A DNA stretch of 64,000 nt from Pseudotabrizicola alkalilacus. Its GTDB lineage: Bacteria > Pseudomonadota > Alphaproteobacteria > Rhodobacterales > Rhodobacteraceae. Under the pieces are notes generated by a model. The model searched no databases, had not been told where the DNA came from, and saw nothing but the letters and a program-made list of their open reading frames with translations. Positions 1-9,039 of this stretch are shown in pieces (within the stretch, counting starts at the first letter, position 1; every line of letters begins with the position of its first letter). A program made the position numbers and the translations under genes. Location: contig NZ_QWEY01000002.1 of assembly GCF_003443995.1 (NCBI RefSeq), positions 248,001 through 312,000 of the forward strand, in the 5' to 3' direction.

Positions 1-132
1 GCCGCCCCGGATGAGCTGACCGAGGTGATGCAGTTCCTGGCCTCCGATGCCTCCGGCTTCATGACTGGGCAGGTGTTGCAGGTGGATGGCGGGCGCGGTC
101 TGCTGGACCGCGTGGTGATCCCCGCCTTCTGA
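1..132 (+). CDS. SDR family oxidoreductase, C-terminal end (partial)
   Basis: Open from base 1 to a TGA at 130-132; only the last 43 residues are in the window. The tail contains LASDASGFMTGQVLQVDGG, the typical C-terminal part of classical short-chain dehydrogenase/reductases, in which the (S/T)G-x-x-(L/I)-x-VDGG segment lies near the nicotinamide and substrate pocket. The Rossmann fold and the YxxxK catalytic site lie upstream of the window, so the substrate cannot be judged. The next gene runs on the opposite strand and its stop codon abuts this one, so the two genes converge with no spacer. Confidence 0.8.
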   Translation, partial: AAPDELTEVMQFLASDASGFMTGQVLQVDGGRGLLDRVVIPAF

Positions 133-537
133 TCATTCCGGGTATTGCGCCTTGCACTGTGCAATCGCCGGGCTTGCGGCACGTGCAAGTGACGCGCGCT
201 TGTCGCGCATCGATGCCAGTTTCTGCGCCTCTGCCCGCAGGTCAATCGCCTTTGGTTGGGTGACTGTCTCGGACACTTCGCGCAGGCACATCTCGGGTGG
301 CGGCGGCGGAGGGGCCGGTTGCCCTTCGACCGGGGTCTCGCGCGTCACCGGGCAGCGCACCCAGCGGTCGCGATAGGTGGTAACCTCTTCCAGCGCGTAG
401 CCGCGCGCCAGATTGCCCTCGCTTTCCACGATCAGCCGGTCAAGGATCCGCACATCCCGCGTCTCGCGCGCGATGCAACGTTCTTGCGGGGTGCCACAAG
501 CGGCAAGCAGCAACAAAACAACCAGACTGCGGCGCAT
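133..537 (-). CDS. small putative lipoprotein of unknown function
   Basis: A 134-residue protein. The start at 537 is chosen because GGAGG lies just upstream (about 544-549) and because the protein then begins with a charged MRRS, a leucine-rich core and the lipobox LLAAC, a signal peptidase II site. The 52 codons in frame upstream look like non-coding extension. The mature part is charged, holds several Cys (ERC, VRC, MC, QC), a short run of prolines near residue 80 and a likely helical C-terminal half. I do not recognise a family. It is divergent from hemF and probably anchored in the envelope. Confidence 0.6.
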   Translation of the reverse strand: MRRSLVVLLLLAACGTPQERCIARETRDVRILDRLIVESEGNLARGYALEEVTTYRDRWVRCPVTRETPVEGQPAPPPPPPEMCLREVSETVTQPKAIDLRAEAQKLASMRDKRASLARAASPAIAQCKAQYPE

Positions 538-650
538 GGAATCCTCCGGTATTGCCAAGGCTTCACTATACGCCCCCGCTGCGGCAAATGCCATGTTGGC
601 GCGGGGGCGGGCATTTGCTAGGCAGAGGCAACAGGCGAGGGGAGCAACCA

Positions 651-1526
651 ATGACCGACCAATTCGATGCCCGCAAGGCCCGCGCAGCGGCATGGTTCCG
701 CACCCTGCGTGACCGGATCGTGGCGTCCTTCGAGGCGCTGGAGGACAGCCACGGCACAGGAACCCCCGGCCGGTTCGAGGTCACCCCCACCACCCGCGCC
801 GATGGCGGCGGCGGGTTGATGAGCGTGATGCGCGGTGGCCGCGTGTTCGAAAAGATCGGCGTCAACGTCTCCGAAGTGCACGGCACGCTGGGCGAACGCG
901 CGCAAAAGGCGATGGCCGCGCGTGGCGTTCCGGGCATGGAAAGTGACCCGCGGTTCTGGGCCTCGGGCATCAGCCTTGTCGCCCATATGGTCAACCCGCA
1001 TTGCCCCGCCGTCCACATGAACACCCGCATGTTCTGGACCCCGCATGCGTGGTGGTTCGGCGGTGGCGCCGACCTGAACCCGGCGCTGGAATATGCCGAG
1101 GATACCGCGCATTTCCATGCCGAAATGCAGCGCGCCTGCGATGCCCACGACCCGGCCTATTACCCGCGCTTCAAGGCCTGGGCCGATGAATACTTCTTTG
1201 TCCCGCACCGGGGCCGCGCCCGTGGGGTGGGCGGCATCTTTTACGACGACCTCAACACCGGCGGTGCCGCGTCTGACACGTGGGACGCCGATTTCGCCTT
1301 TACCCAAGCCGTCGGCTCCGCCTTTCTGCCCGCCTTTGTGCCCCTGACCGAACGCCGCATCGCTACGCCGTGGACAGACGCCGACCGAGAAACACAGCTG
1401 ATCCACCGGGGCCTTTATGCCGAGTACAACCTCGTTTACGACCGGGGCACGAAATTCGGGCTGGAAACCGGCCATGACGCCAATGCCGTGCTGATGAGCC
1501 TGCCGCCCATCGCCAAATGGACCTGA
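651..1526 (+). CDS. hemF: aerobic coproporphyrinogen III oxidase
   Basis: HemF carries out the oxygen-dependent double decarboxylation of coproporphyrinogen III to protoporphyrinogen IX in the cytoplasm. The protein has 291 residues, close to the family's usual 300. Characteristic blocks are visible: VHMNTR (about 121-126), FGGGADLNP (136-144), GGIFYDDLN (194-202) and a C-terminal GTKFGLETG followed by LMSLPP. The start at 651 follows AGGGGA; longer frames upstream are not supported. It overlaps the following LysE gene by 10 nt. hemE and hemC lie within 4 kb, so three steps of heme synthesis are clustered here. Confidence 0.96.
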   Translation: MTDQFDARKARAAAWFRTLRDRIVASFEALEDSHGTGTPGRFEVTPTTRADGGGGLMSVMRGGRVFEKIGVNVSEVHGTLGERAQKAMAARGVPGMESDPRFWASGISLVAHMVNPHCPAVHMNTRMFWTPHAWWFGGGADLNPALEYAEDTAHFHAEMQRACDAHDPAYYPRFKAWADEYFFVPHRGRARGVGGIFYDDLNTGGAASDTWDADFAFTQAVGSAFLPAFVPLTERRIATPWTDADRETQLIHRGLYAEYNLVYDRGTKFGLETGHDANAVLMSLPPIAKWT

Positions 1527-2125
1527 CCCAGCTTCCGGCTTTTGCGCTGACCTCACTCCTGATCGAGCTGACGCCGGGACCGAATATGGCATGGCTGGCC
1601 CTGCTGGCGGCAACCGAAGGCCGCCGTCTTGGTTATGCCGCTGTGGCAGGCGTCTGTCTGGGCCTTGCCTTGATCGGCTTTCTGGCAGCGTTGGGCCTTG
1701 CTGCGCTGCTGCAGGCGCAACCTTTGGCGTATCAGGCTTTGCGCTGGGCGGGGGTTGCCTATCTGCTCTGGATCGCATGGCAGACTTGGCGCGGGGCAGA
1801 GGCGGAAGAGGGCGGTGCCGGGGCGGGGGCCTCTGCGCTGGCGCAGTTCCGGCGCGGGCTGATCACCAACCTGCTGAACCCAAAGGCGGCGGTGTTCTTT
1901 GTCACCGTGCTGCCGGGTTTTCTGTCGCCCACCGCTCGCTTTGCCGAAGTGTCGGTGCTGTCCTTCACCTTTGTCGCCATCGCCACCCTGATTCACGCCG
2001 CCATTGTCACCGCCGCTGGCACTGCCGCAGTATGGCTTGCACAGGGCCACCGCGTCAGGCAAACCCGGCGCATCATGGCCCTCGCGCTGGTCGCCGTGGC
2101 GCTCTGGCTACTCACAAGGACTTGA
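1517..2125 (+). CDS. LysE/RhtB family amino-acid exporter
   Basis: A 202-residue integral membrane protein with about five to six hydrophobic segments. The N-terminal ELTPGPNMAWL matches the conserved (T/S)PGP-N signature of LysE/RhtB translocators, and NLLNPKAAVFF in the second half is also typical. Members export amino acids such as homoserine, threonine or lysine across the inner membrane; the substrate cannot be told from sequence. The start lies inside the hemF C-terminus (10-nt overlap), which suggests co-translation, and the next gene starts 3 nt after the stop. A second LysE-type gene lies at 54.2-54.8 kb. Confidence 0.9.
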   Translation: MDLTQLPAFALTSLLIELTPGPNMAWLALLAATEGRRLGYAAVAGVCLGLALIGFLAALGLAALLQAQPLAYQALRWAGVAYLLWIAWQTWRGAEAEEGGAGAGASALAQFRRGLITNLLNPKAAVFFVTVLPGFLSPTARFAEVSVLSFTFVAIATLIHAAIVTAAGTAAVWLAQGHRVRQTRRIMALALVAVALWLLTRT

Positions 2126-2128
2126 CCC

Positions 2129-2488
2129 ATGGCCGATATCACCATCCACGCCGCCTATGCCTCGGTTGTCGAAGATGACGAAGACGGGTTTCTGTTCATC
2201 GGTTTCGCCCAGGGCGAGGAAGAGGACGAACCCTACGCCCTGTTCCGTCAGCCGCTCACCGGCGGGCCGGTCTGGTTCGCGGTGAATGACGAAGATTTCG
2301 GGGCCGAAGACGCGGTGCAAGGTATCACCCGCGACGCCAAGGGGTTGACCATCACCATCCGCCCCGAGCATGTGGCCAGCTTTGGCTGGGCCGCCACCGT
2401 CGCCATCCGCATCGGCCCGCAGACCGAAGATGCCGATCAGGCGCTGGCCGCCCTGCATGACATGTTTGGCGAATCTTTCCCCCTCTGA
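2129..2488 (+). CDS. acidic protein of unknown function
   Basis: A 119-residue soluble protein, strongly acidic (EDDEDG near the N-terminus, GEEEDEP around residue 30), with no signal peptide or membrane segment. It begins 3 nt after the LysE gene and is probably in the hemF operon. The pattern of an acidic opening followed by FLFIGFA and a short beta-rich body reminds me loosely of Imm10-type immunity-like proteins, but that is an impression from memory and no toxin gene is adjacent. I would leave it as unknown. Confidence 0.75.
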   Translation: MADITIHAAYASVVEDDEDGFLFIGFAQGEEEDEPYALFRQPLTGGPVWFAVNDEDFGAEDAVQGITRDAKGLTITIRPEHVASFGWAATVAIRIGPQTEDADQALAALHDMFGESFPL

Positions 2489-2589
2489 CCTGCGCTGAAA
2501 TCTCTTGGCGACAGGGCTCTGCCAACCGTATGTCTTGTGACATGCGGGCAGCAGACCCGCCAAAGGGAACAGTGTAGGGAACCATTATC

Positions 2590-3279
2590 ATGAGAAAGCG
2601 TCTGTCTGCTGAATTGATCGGCACGTTCTGGCTGGTGTTGGGGGGATGTGGCAGCGCGGTTCTGGCCGCGGGCTTTCCCGATGTCGGCATCGGCCTTTTG
2701 GGCGTGTCGCTGGCCTTTGGTCTGACCGTGCTGACCATGGCCTATGCCGTGGGCGGCATCTCGGGCGGGCATTTCAACCCCGCTGTCAGCCTTGGCCTTG
2801 CCATTGCGGGCCGGTTCGAGATGAAGCACCTGCCCGCCTATTGGGCAGCACAGGTCGCGGGTGCGGTGCTGGCGGCGCTGGTGCTCTATGTGATCGTCTC
2901 GGGCAAAGGTGACTTTGCCGGGGTCGGGGGCTTTGCCTCCAACGGCTACGGCGCGGCCTCGCCCGGCGGGTTCAGCCTGACGGCAGCGCTGGTGACAGAG
3001 GTGGTGATGACCGCCATTTTCCTGATCATCATCCTTGGCGCCACCGCCAGAGGGGCCGCCGCAGGCTTTGCCCCGCTCGCCATCGGCCTTGGCCTGACCC
3101 TGATCCATCTGGTGTCGATCCCGGTCACCAACACCTCGGTCAACCCGGCCCGCTCGACCGGGGTGGCGCTGTTTGCCGACGGCCCGGCACTGGCACAGCT
3201 CTGGCTGTTCTGGCTTGCCCCGCTGGCCGGGGCCGCCATCGGTGCGATGATCTGGCAGGCGCTTCTGGCCGACGACTGA
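2590..3279 (+). CDS. aqpZ: aquaporin Z
   Basis: A 229-residue inner-membrane channel of the major intrinsic protein family, passing water. Both half-pore NPA boxes are present, in [11 protein letters not shown] (about residue 60) and [10 protein letters not shown] (about 180), with six hydrophobic segments and the usual internal two-fold repeat. The length and the early [14 protein letters not shown] opening fit AqpZ rather than the longer glycerol facilitators. The start at 2590 follows GGGA at about 2578. It stands alone, with about 100 nt before it, and converges on hemE across a palindromic repeat. Confidence 0.95.
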   Translation: MRKRLSAELIGTFWLVLGGCGSAVLAAGFPDVGIGLLGVSLAFGLTVLTMAYAVGGISGGHFNPAVSLGLAIAGRFEMKHLPAYWAAQVAGAVLAALVLYVIVSGKGDFAGVGGFASNGYGAASPGGFSLTAALVTEVVMTAIFLIIILGATARGAAAGFAPLAIGLGLTLIHLVSIPVTNTSVNPARSTGVALFADGPALAQLWLFWLAPLAGAAIGAMIWQALLADD

Positions 3280-3296
3280 ACGACGACGGAACGAGA

Positions 3297-3390
3297 GGCG
3301 GGGTGAACCCCGCCCTACCCATGCACGGCAACAGCGCCAAACGACCGGGCACCCCGGCCAGACCAGCGTAGGGCGGGGGTCTCCCCGCCC
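3297..3390. repeat. paired REP-like palindromes between aqpZ and hemE
   Basis: Two hairpins sit in the convergent gap. The first is GGCGGGG-TGAA-CCCCGCC at 3297-3314, the second GGGCGGGG-GTCT-CCCCGCCC at 3371-3390. They can also pair with each other: CCCCGCCCTAC at 3308-3318 is the exact complement of GTAGGGCGGGG at 3368-3378. The arrangement resembles a two-unit repetitive extragenic palindrome and could also end transcription from both sides, though it has no T run. Confidence 0.7.
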
Positions 3391-3398
3391 TCCACGGT

Positions 3399-4430
3399 TC
3401 AGGCGCTGCGCACCGTATCAATCATCCGCTGCACATTGTCCGGGTCGGCATCCGGCGTGATTCCATGGCCCAGGTTGAAGATATGCGGACCCTTGCGGAA
3501 CGCATCCACCACCCGCCGCGTCTCGCGCACCAGATCGTCGCCGCCCGTCACCATATGCACCGGCGACAGGTTGCCCTGCACACAGCCGCCCGGCTGCACA
3601 TGCTCGGCCGCCCATTCCGGGGTCACCGAATTGTCGATCGCCACGCAATCCGCCCCCACCGCCTTGGCAAAGCCGACATACCCCTCCCCCGCCTCGCGCG
3701 GGAAGGCGATCACCGGCAGGCCGGGGTGCAGGGTTTTCAGCGCGGCAATGATCTTTGCTGCCGGTTTCAGCGCGAAATCGGTGAAATCCGCGCCCTTCAG
3801 GCTTCCGGCCCAGCTGTCAAACAGCTTCACCACCTCGGCCCCGGCCTTTACCTGTTCCGACAGATACAGCACCGTCGCATCGGTGATGATGTCAATCAAC
3901 GCCACAAAAGCCGCCCGGTCCGAGGCTTTCAGCACATGCGCGGCACCCTGATTTTTCGACCCGCGCCCGGCGATCATATAGGTGGCCACCGTCCACGGCG
4001 CCCCGGCAAAGCCGATCAGCGTGGTTTCCTTTGGCAGCTCCCGCGCCAGAATCTTCACCGTCTCATAGACCGGCGACAGCGTGTCATGGATCGCCTCAAT
4101 CGGCTTCAGCGCCTGCACCTGCGCCATGGTTGTGGTGGTCTCCATCCGTGGGCCTTCGCCCTCGACAAACCACAGTTTCGGCCCCAGCGCCTGCGGCAAC
4201 AGCAGAATGTCAGCAAACAGGATCGCCGCGTCAAAGCCATAGCGCCGGATCGGCTGCAAGGTCACCTCGGCGGCCAGATCGGGGTTGTAGCACAGCGACA
4301 AAAAGTCGCCCGCCTGCGCCCGTGTCGCGCGATACTCCGGCAGGTATCTTCCCGCCTGACGCATCATCCAGATCGGCGGCGTCGGAAGAATCTCGCCTTT
4401 CAGCGCGCGAAGGATGGTCTTTTCGGTCAT
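3399..4430 (-). CDS. hemE: uroporphyrinogen decarboxylase
   Basis: HemE removes the four acetate carboxyls of uroporphyrinogen III to give coproporphyrinogen III, in the cytoplasm. The 343-residue protein has the family opening with [14 protein letters not shown] (substrate-binding arginines), [12 protein letters not shown] and a [13 protein letters not shown] segment. The start at 4430 ([10 protein letters not shown]) follows GGAG and matches the family; 16 extra in-frame codons upstream are unlikely to be used. It is divergent from hemC across 75 nt, so a shared regulatory region for two heme genes is likely. The product feeds directly into HemF, encoded 2.8 kb away. Confidence 0.96.
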   Translation of the reverse strand: MTEKTILRALKGEILPTPPIWMMRQAGRYLPEYRATRAQAGDFLSLCYNPDLAAEVTLQPIRRYGFDAAILFADILLLPQALGPKLWFVEGEGPRMETTTTMAQVQALKPIEAIHDTLSPVYETVKILARELPKETTLIGFAGAPWTVATYMIAGRGSKNQGAAHVLKASDRAAFVALIDIITDATVLYLSEQVKAGAEVVKLFDSWAGSLKGADFTDFALKPAAKIIAALKTLHPGLPVIAFPREAGEGYVGFAKAVGADCVAIDNSVTPEWAAEHVQPGGCVQGNLSPVHMVTGGDDLVRETRRVVDAFRKGPHIFNLGHGITPDADPDNVQRMIDTVRSA

Positions 4431-4505
4431 TCTGGGCTCCTTTGCCCCATGGGTCCGACGTGCGCCTTGCCTTGTCAAGAGTTGTCAGGCCAGGATGACA
4501 GTTGT

Positions 4506-5462
4506 ATGCCGGAAGCCATGATGCAAAACCTGCCCACCCCCGCCCAACCCCTCAAGATCGGAACCCGTGGTTCCCCCCTTGCCCTATGGCAGGCGCATGA
4601 GGTGCGGCGCAGCCTGATGGCTGCGTTCGACCTGCCCGAAGCGGCGTTTGAAATCTGCGTGATCAAGGTGATGGGCGACCAGATTCTTGACAAGGCGCTG
4701 AAAGACATCGGCGGCAAGGGCCTGTTCACCCGCGAGATCGAAGAGGCGCTGCTGGATGGCAGCATCGACATCGCGGTGCATTCGATGAAAGACATGCCGA
4801 CGCTGCAACCCGACGGCCTGATCCTCGATTGCTACCTGCCGCGTGAAGATGTGCGTGATGCCTTTGTCAGCCCGCATGTCGCCGGTCTCGCCGATCTGCC
4901 GCAGGGCGCGGTCGTCGGCTCCTCCAGCCTGCGCCGCCGGGCGCAGCTGCGCCTGAAACGCCCCGATCTGCAACTGGTCGAGTTTCGCGGCAATGTGCAG
5001 ACCCGGATGAAGAAGCTGCAGGATGGCGTGGCCGTCGCGACCTTCCTTGCCATGGCGGGCCTCAACCGGCTGGGCATGGCGCATATGGCCCGGTCGGCAA
5101 TCGAGACGGACGAGATGCTGCCCGCCGTGGCCCAAGGGGCCATCGGGATCGAGCGTCGCAGCAATGATGCCAGGACCGCCAGCCTGCTGGACGCGATTCA
5201 CGACACGCCCACCGGCCTGCGCCTGAACGCCGAACGCGCCATGCTTGCCCGGCTGGACGGCTCCTGCGAAACTCCGATTGCCGGACTGGCCACGCTGGAC
5301 GGCGCAAGCCTGCACCTGCGCGGTGAAATCCTGCGCCCGGACGGGTCAGAATCGATCACCGGCAGCCGCTCTGGCCCCGCCGCAGATGCAGCCGCGCTGG
5401 GCACCGATCTGGCCGAGGAATTGCTGTCAAAAGCCCCTGCCGGATTCTTCAGCTGGCGTTAA
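4506..5462 (+). CDS. hemC: porphobilinogen deaminase (hydroxymethylbilane synthase)
   Basis: HemC joins four porphobilinogens into hydroxymethylbilane. Up to 318 residues. LKIGTRGSPLALWQAHEVRR near the start, VHSMKDMPT (about residue 95), VVGSSSLRRRAQL and the cofactor-bearing cysteine in DGSCETPIAG (dipyrromethane attachment) are all present. ATG codons at 4506, 4518 and 4521 are in frame; 4506 has AGGA ten bases upstream and 4521 has GGAAG five bases upstream, so either is possible. It is divergent from hemE, and a kinase-fold gene follows 47 nt after the stop. Confidence 0.96.
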   Translation: MPEAMMQNLPTPAQPLKIGTRGSPLALWQAHEVRRSLMAAFDLPEAAFEICVIKVMGDQILDKALKDIGGKGLFTREIEEALLDGSIDIAVHSMKDMPTLQPDGLILDCYLPREDVRDAFVSPHVAGLADLPQGAVVGSSSLRRRAQLRLKRPDLQLVEFRGNVQTRMKKLQDGVAVATFLAMAGLNRLGMAHMARSAIETDEMLPAVAQGAIGIERRSNDARTASLLDAIHDTPTGLRLNAERAMLARLDGSCETPIAGLATLDGASLHLRGEILRPDGSESITGSRSGPAADAAALGTDLAEELLSKAPAGFFSWR

Positions 5463-5509
5463 GCCGTCCGGCTCTTAAACTTCTGTTACATTGGTGTTAC
5501 ATTGCACTG

Positions 5510-6277
5510 ATGTCCGACTCTGATTCACACCCGTTGCCAAAACCCGTGGCCTATGCCCTTCAGGCCGCGCTCCGCCAACCCCCCCAACGCATCCGGGCGC
5601 TTGCTTTGCCGGATGGCGGGCGGGTCTGGCTCAAGCGGGTGGAACAGGCCACAGGGCGGATGCGGCTGCAAAAGGGTGATGGCCTGTCGGCCTTTGTCGC
5701 CGAACGCGAGGCGCTGCACCTGCTGCATGCCAAAGGCGTGCCGGTCCCCGAGGTAATCGCCGAAGGCACCGATTACCTGCTGTTGCCCGACCTTGGCCCC
5801 AATCTTTCCGCGCTGATCAAGGATCCCACAATCCCCGCGCCCGACCGCAGCGCCGCCTTTGCCGCCGCAGGCGCGGCGCTGGCCGGGCTGCACCGGGCGG
5901 GCTACGCGCATGGCCGCCCGGCCTTGCGCGATTTCTGCTGGCAGGCGGGGCAGTTGCGCATGATTGATCTGGAACGCTTCCGCAACCGCAAGCGCAGCCG
6001 CATTGTGCGGGCCATGGATGTGGTTATCTTTGTCCACAGCTGGTTCGCGAACGACCGGGGCATGACTCCGGGTGCGGAACTTGACGCCGCCATCAGCGCC
6101 TATCGCGCCGCCGCCCCCGCCGGGCTGTGGCGCGCGGTTGCGCGGCTGACCCGGCTGCTTGCGCCGCTCGATGGGCTGGCCCGTGCCGTGGCCCGGTTCA
6201 GCAAACCGTCAAAGGATGTGGCGGCGATCCCGCCCGCGCTGGCATGGCTGCGTCAGGTTACACAAGATCCGGGCTGA
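5510..6277 (+). CDS. protein-kinase-fold protein, WaaP/BUD32-like
   Basis: A 255-residue cytoplasmic protein. RVWLKRV (about 42-48) fits the ATP-binding lysine strand, a later VAEREALHLLHAKGVPVPEV resembles the alpha-C region, and HGRPALRDFCW followed by LRMIDLERF carries a catalytic-loop-like H-G-x(5)-D and a DLE metal-binding motif. This organisation is seen in Kdo/heptose kinases (WaaP, InaA) and BUD32-type small kinases. The substrate is unknown; it could be LPS sugar or protein. It follows hemC closely on the same strand, and its last 20 nt overlap the convergent MFS gene. Confidence 0.65.
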   Translation: MSDSDSHPLPKPVAYALQAALRQPPQRIRALALPDGGRVWLKRVEQATGRMRLQKGDGLSAFVAEREALHLLHAKGVPVPEVIAEGTDYLLLPDLGPNLSALIKDPTIPAPDRSAAFAAAGAALAGLHRAGYAHGRPALRDFCWQAGQLRMIDLERFRNRKRSRIVRAMDVVIFVHSWFANDRGMTPGAELDAAISAYRAAAPAGLWRAVARLTRLLAPLDGLARAVARFSKPSKDVAAIPPALAWLRQVTQDPG

Positions 6278-7466
6278 CCCGCCTGCGATCCGCCAGCCAC
6301 AGCCCCAGGGCCCCCGCAATCGCAATGGTGCCGCCCAGAGCGGCGGTCAGCGCATAGCCGCCAATCGCGACACCCGCGCTGAAGGCCAGCGCCGCCATCA
6401 CATCTGCCACCAGCTTTTGCAGCGCCAGCATCGACGCCGCTGTGCCGGGCCGCCCCACCATCAGATCCTGATAATAGGAAATCGGCAGGATCAGCATCGC
6501 CACCCCGCCCAGGCCCGCCGGCAGCGTCATCGCCCAGATCCACGCCGACCCCGCCAGAAACGGCAGCGCGATCAGGTGACTGACATACAGGACGGTGCCC
6601 CAGAAAATCAGCTTGGGCCGCGATACATGCGCCAGATAGCGCGGCAGCAGCAGCATGAACGGCACCTCCCACCCCGCCACCATACCGATGTACAGCGCAG
6701 TATCCGCCGCATCGCGCCCCGCCGTTTCGGAAAACACCAGCGCGGCGAGGATCATGTAAAGCACCCCCGCCGAGGTCACCGCGCCAAGGCACAACAGCCG
6801 CAACGCCACCTCTGGCCGCGCCAGCTGCGCCAGTGCCGCCCCCAGCCGCAGGCCTGAAGGCTGGTCGGCCCATCCGGTCTGCCCGTCACGCGGCCACCAG
6901 CCCCAGATCAGCGCCAGCAACGCCAGACTGGCCACGCCGCCTGTGGCATAGGTCAGCATCACATCCGCCCCCCTGCCAAAGGCAAAGGTCCAGAACACCA
7001 GCATCAACAGAAACGTCACCGACATCGCCGCCCGCACCGTCGCCTGTATCCCCTCGCGCTGTGCGGGAAGGCTCTGTGTGGCCAGCCGGTTCAGCGCAAA
7101 GGCCTGACCGAAGATCGACGAGGCCACCGGCAGCAGAATCCCGTTGCTCAGGACAAAACTGACCGGGCCGGGTGCAAACACCATCAACGCTGTCCCCGCC
7201 GCGCCAATCAGCGCCGTGATCAGCGCCAGCCGCCGCCGGTTCGCCTTCTGGTCCGACAGAATGCCCAACAGCACCGAAGTCACCACCGCCACGACCGAGG
7301 CCAGCACAAGCACCAGCGCAAACACCGGCTCGGACAGGCCCAGTACCTCGATCCCGATCAGTGACTGATAGGGGTAGAGCGAGGCGTTGATCAGCCCCAT
7401 CAGCCCGATCACCCCCGCCAGCATCCTGAACACGGGCGTTGCCAGAACCGTCTGCAGCGCGGTCAC
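6258..7466 (-). CDS. MFS transporter, sugar-efflux (SET)-like
   Basis: A 402-residue inner-membrane protein with about 12 hydrophobic segments. The loop GILSDQKANRRRLAL between segments 2 and 3 is the typical MFS cytoplasmic motif A in the form seen in the DHA1/SET sugar-efflux group, and PYQSLIGIEVLGLSEP resembles the SetA N-terminus. Export of sugars or drug-like glycosides is possible; the substrate is inferred from resemblance only. The start lies 1 nt after the stop of the upstream GlcD-type oxidase gene, so both are probably one transcript. The 3' end overlaps the kinase-fold gene by 20 nt. Confidence 0.85.
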   Translation of the reverse strand: MTALQTVLATPVFRMLAGVIGLMGLINASLYPYQSLIGIEVLGLSEPVFALVLVLASVVAVVTSVLLGILSDQKANRRRLALITALIGAAGTALMVFAPGPVSFVLSNGILLPVASSIFGQAFALNRLATQSLPAQREGIQATVRAAMSVTFLLMLVFWTFAFGRGADVMLTYATGGVASLALLALIWGWWPRDGQTGWADQPSGLRLGAALAQLARPEVALRLLCLGAVTSAGVLYMILAALVFSETAGRDAADTALYIGMVAGWEVPFMLLLPRYLAHVSRPKLIFWGTVLYVSHLIALPFLAGSAWIWAMTLPAGLGGVAMLILPISYYQDLMVGRPGTAASMLALQKLVADVMAALAFSAGVAIGGYALTAALGGTIAIAGALGLWLADRRRVSPDLV

Positions 7467-7467
7467 G

Positions 7468-8889
7468 TCAGGGGGTGCTTTCTGTCGGAATGACCTTGCC
7501 GGGGTTCATCCTGCCCTCAGGGTCCAGCGCCGCCTTGATCGCCCGCATCACATCCAGCGCAACCGCATCCTTGCGCCGCGCCATCGACGACAGCTTTGAC
7601 AGGCCCACGCCATGCTCTGCCGAAAAGCTGCCGCGCAGCTCGGCCACCACATCCTCGATCATCGTGATCACACGGTCATAGGTGGCCTCAGAGCCATCGA
7701 CCGGGAAGGCGGTGAAGTGCAGATTGCCATCGCCCATATGCGCCACCACCATGGCTTCATGCGCCTGATCTATCGCTTGCAGGCGCGTGTGGATCGCCGC
7801 CAGAAACTCCGCCGCCCGGTCCAGCGGTACGGCAATGTCGGTGTCGACAAACGGCCGCCGCGCAAAGGTGATCTCTGCTGCGGCCTCACGTCGCGCCCAC
7901 ATCGCGCGGCGCTGCGCCTCGCTTTGCGCGACGATGGCATCAAGGATCAACCCTTCCTCCATGAGCGCCGCCACCGTGACCTCCAGCAGCCCGCTCAGCG
8001 GCACCGACCCGTCCTCGCCCGCGTCACACAGCGCGGGCGCGGTGGCGCCCAGCTCGGTCAGGATCGTCACCTCCGGCACCTCGGCAAACGGCAGCCCCAG
8101 ATCGGGCCGCACCCCGGCCAGCCGCCGCATGTAACTGGCGGGCATGAATTCAAACGCTTCCACCAGCCCGCCCGACGCCTCCTGCAGCCGGTTGAGCAGC
8201 ACCGACGCATCGGCAAGGTTGCGCAGGGCCAGCGTGGCCGTGGCATAGGCGCGCGGGGCAGGGACCAGTTTCATCACCGCTGCGGTGATGATCCCCAGCG
8301 TGCCCTCGGCCCCGATGAACAGATCGCGCAAGGCGTAGCCGGAGTTGTCCTTGTGCAGCGACGACATCAGGTTCAGCACCCGCCCGTCGGCCAGCACCAC
8401 CTCCAGCCCCAGACACAACGCCCGGGTCGAGCCATAGCGCAGCACGTTCGAGCCGCCCGCATTGGTCGACAGCACGCCGCCGATCATCGCCGACCCACGC
8501 GCACCGAACCACAGCGGAAAATACAGCCCCTGATCCGCCGCCGCGTCATGCAGGGCCGACAGGATCACCCCCGCCTCCACCGTGGCAATCCGCGTCACCG
8601 GGTTCAGATCGCGGATGCGGTTCATCCGCTCCAGCGCGATCAGCAGACCGCCTTGGGTGTACGTGCCGCCCACCAGCCCGGTATTGCCCGAGACCGGCAC
8701 CACGGCCACCCCATGCCGCGCCGCCAGCCGCAGGCAGGCCGAAACCTCGCCCGTATCGCCGGGCCGCACCACCGCCACCGGCTGGCCGGGATACTTCCCG
8801 GTCCAGTCCTGCGCATGGCGGTCCATATCGGCACCAGTTAGCACATGGGCCGGGCCCAGCAGGTCTGTCAGATCAGCAATCAGGGTCAT
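7468..8889 (-). CDS. FAD-linked oxidase, GlcD/D-2-hydroxyacid dehydrogenase type
   Basis: A 473-residue flavoenzyme of the VAO/PCMH class. VVRPGDTGEVSACLRLAARHG, VVPVSGNTGLVGGTY, IGGVLSTNAGGSNVLRYG and GAEGTLGIITAAVMKL are the FAD-binding blocks of this group; a substrate-domain MVVAHMGDGNLHF and C-terminal FSAEHGVG follow. Relatives oxidise D-lactate, glycolate or D-2-hydroxyglutarate. The single-gene form without GlcE/GlcF neighbours favours D-lactate or D-2-hydroxyglutarate dehydrogenase over glycolate oxidase. The start at 8889 (MTLIADL) is preferred over an in-frame ATG 23 codons upstream, because the extra residues do not resemble the family. Confidence 0.88.
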   Translation of the reverse strand: MTLIADLTDLLGPAHVLTGADMDRHAQDWTGKYPGQPVAVVRPGDTGEVSACLRLAARHGVAVVPVSGNTGLVGGTYTQGGLLIALERMNRIRDLNPVTRIATVEAGVILSALHDAAADQGLYFPLWFGARGSAMIGGVLSTNAGGSNVLRYGSTRALCLGLEVVLADGRVLNLMSSLHKDNSGYALRDLFIGAEGTLGIITAAVMKLVPAPRAYATATLALRNLADASVLLNRLQEASGGLVEAFEFMPASYMRRLAGVRPDLGLPFAEVPEVTILTELGATAPALCDAGEDGSVPLSGLLEVTVAALMEEGLILDAIVAQSEAQRRAMWARREAAAEITFARRPFVDTDIAVPLDRAAEFLAAIHTRLQAIDQAHEAMVVAHMGDGNLHFTAFPVDGSEATYDRVITMIEDVVAELRGSFSAEHGVGLSKLSSMARRKDAVALDVMRAIKAALDPEGRMNPGKVIPTESTP

Positions 8890-9039
8890 CGCGCCATCCT
8901 TGCACGGGCTGCCCGCGACGGGCCGCCCAGCAATGACCCGACACGGGCCGCGCATCAAGCCCTTGCGGGCGGTCTTCGCTACTGGCTGCGCTTATTCTTT
9001 ACCCGGTCGCGCGCAGGAAGAATGCGGATGCCTCCGGCG

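Noticed and set aside
538-693. Upstream extension of the small lipoprotein to 693
   Set aside because: It would bury the signal peptide and lipobox 52 residues inside the protein and run into the hemF start; a good GGAGG lies before the ATG at 537.
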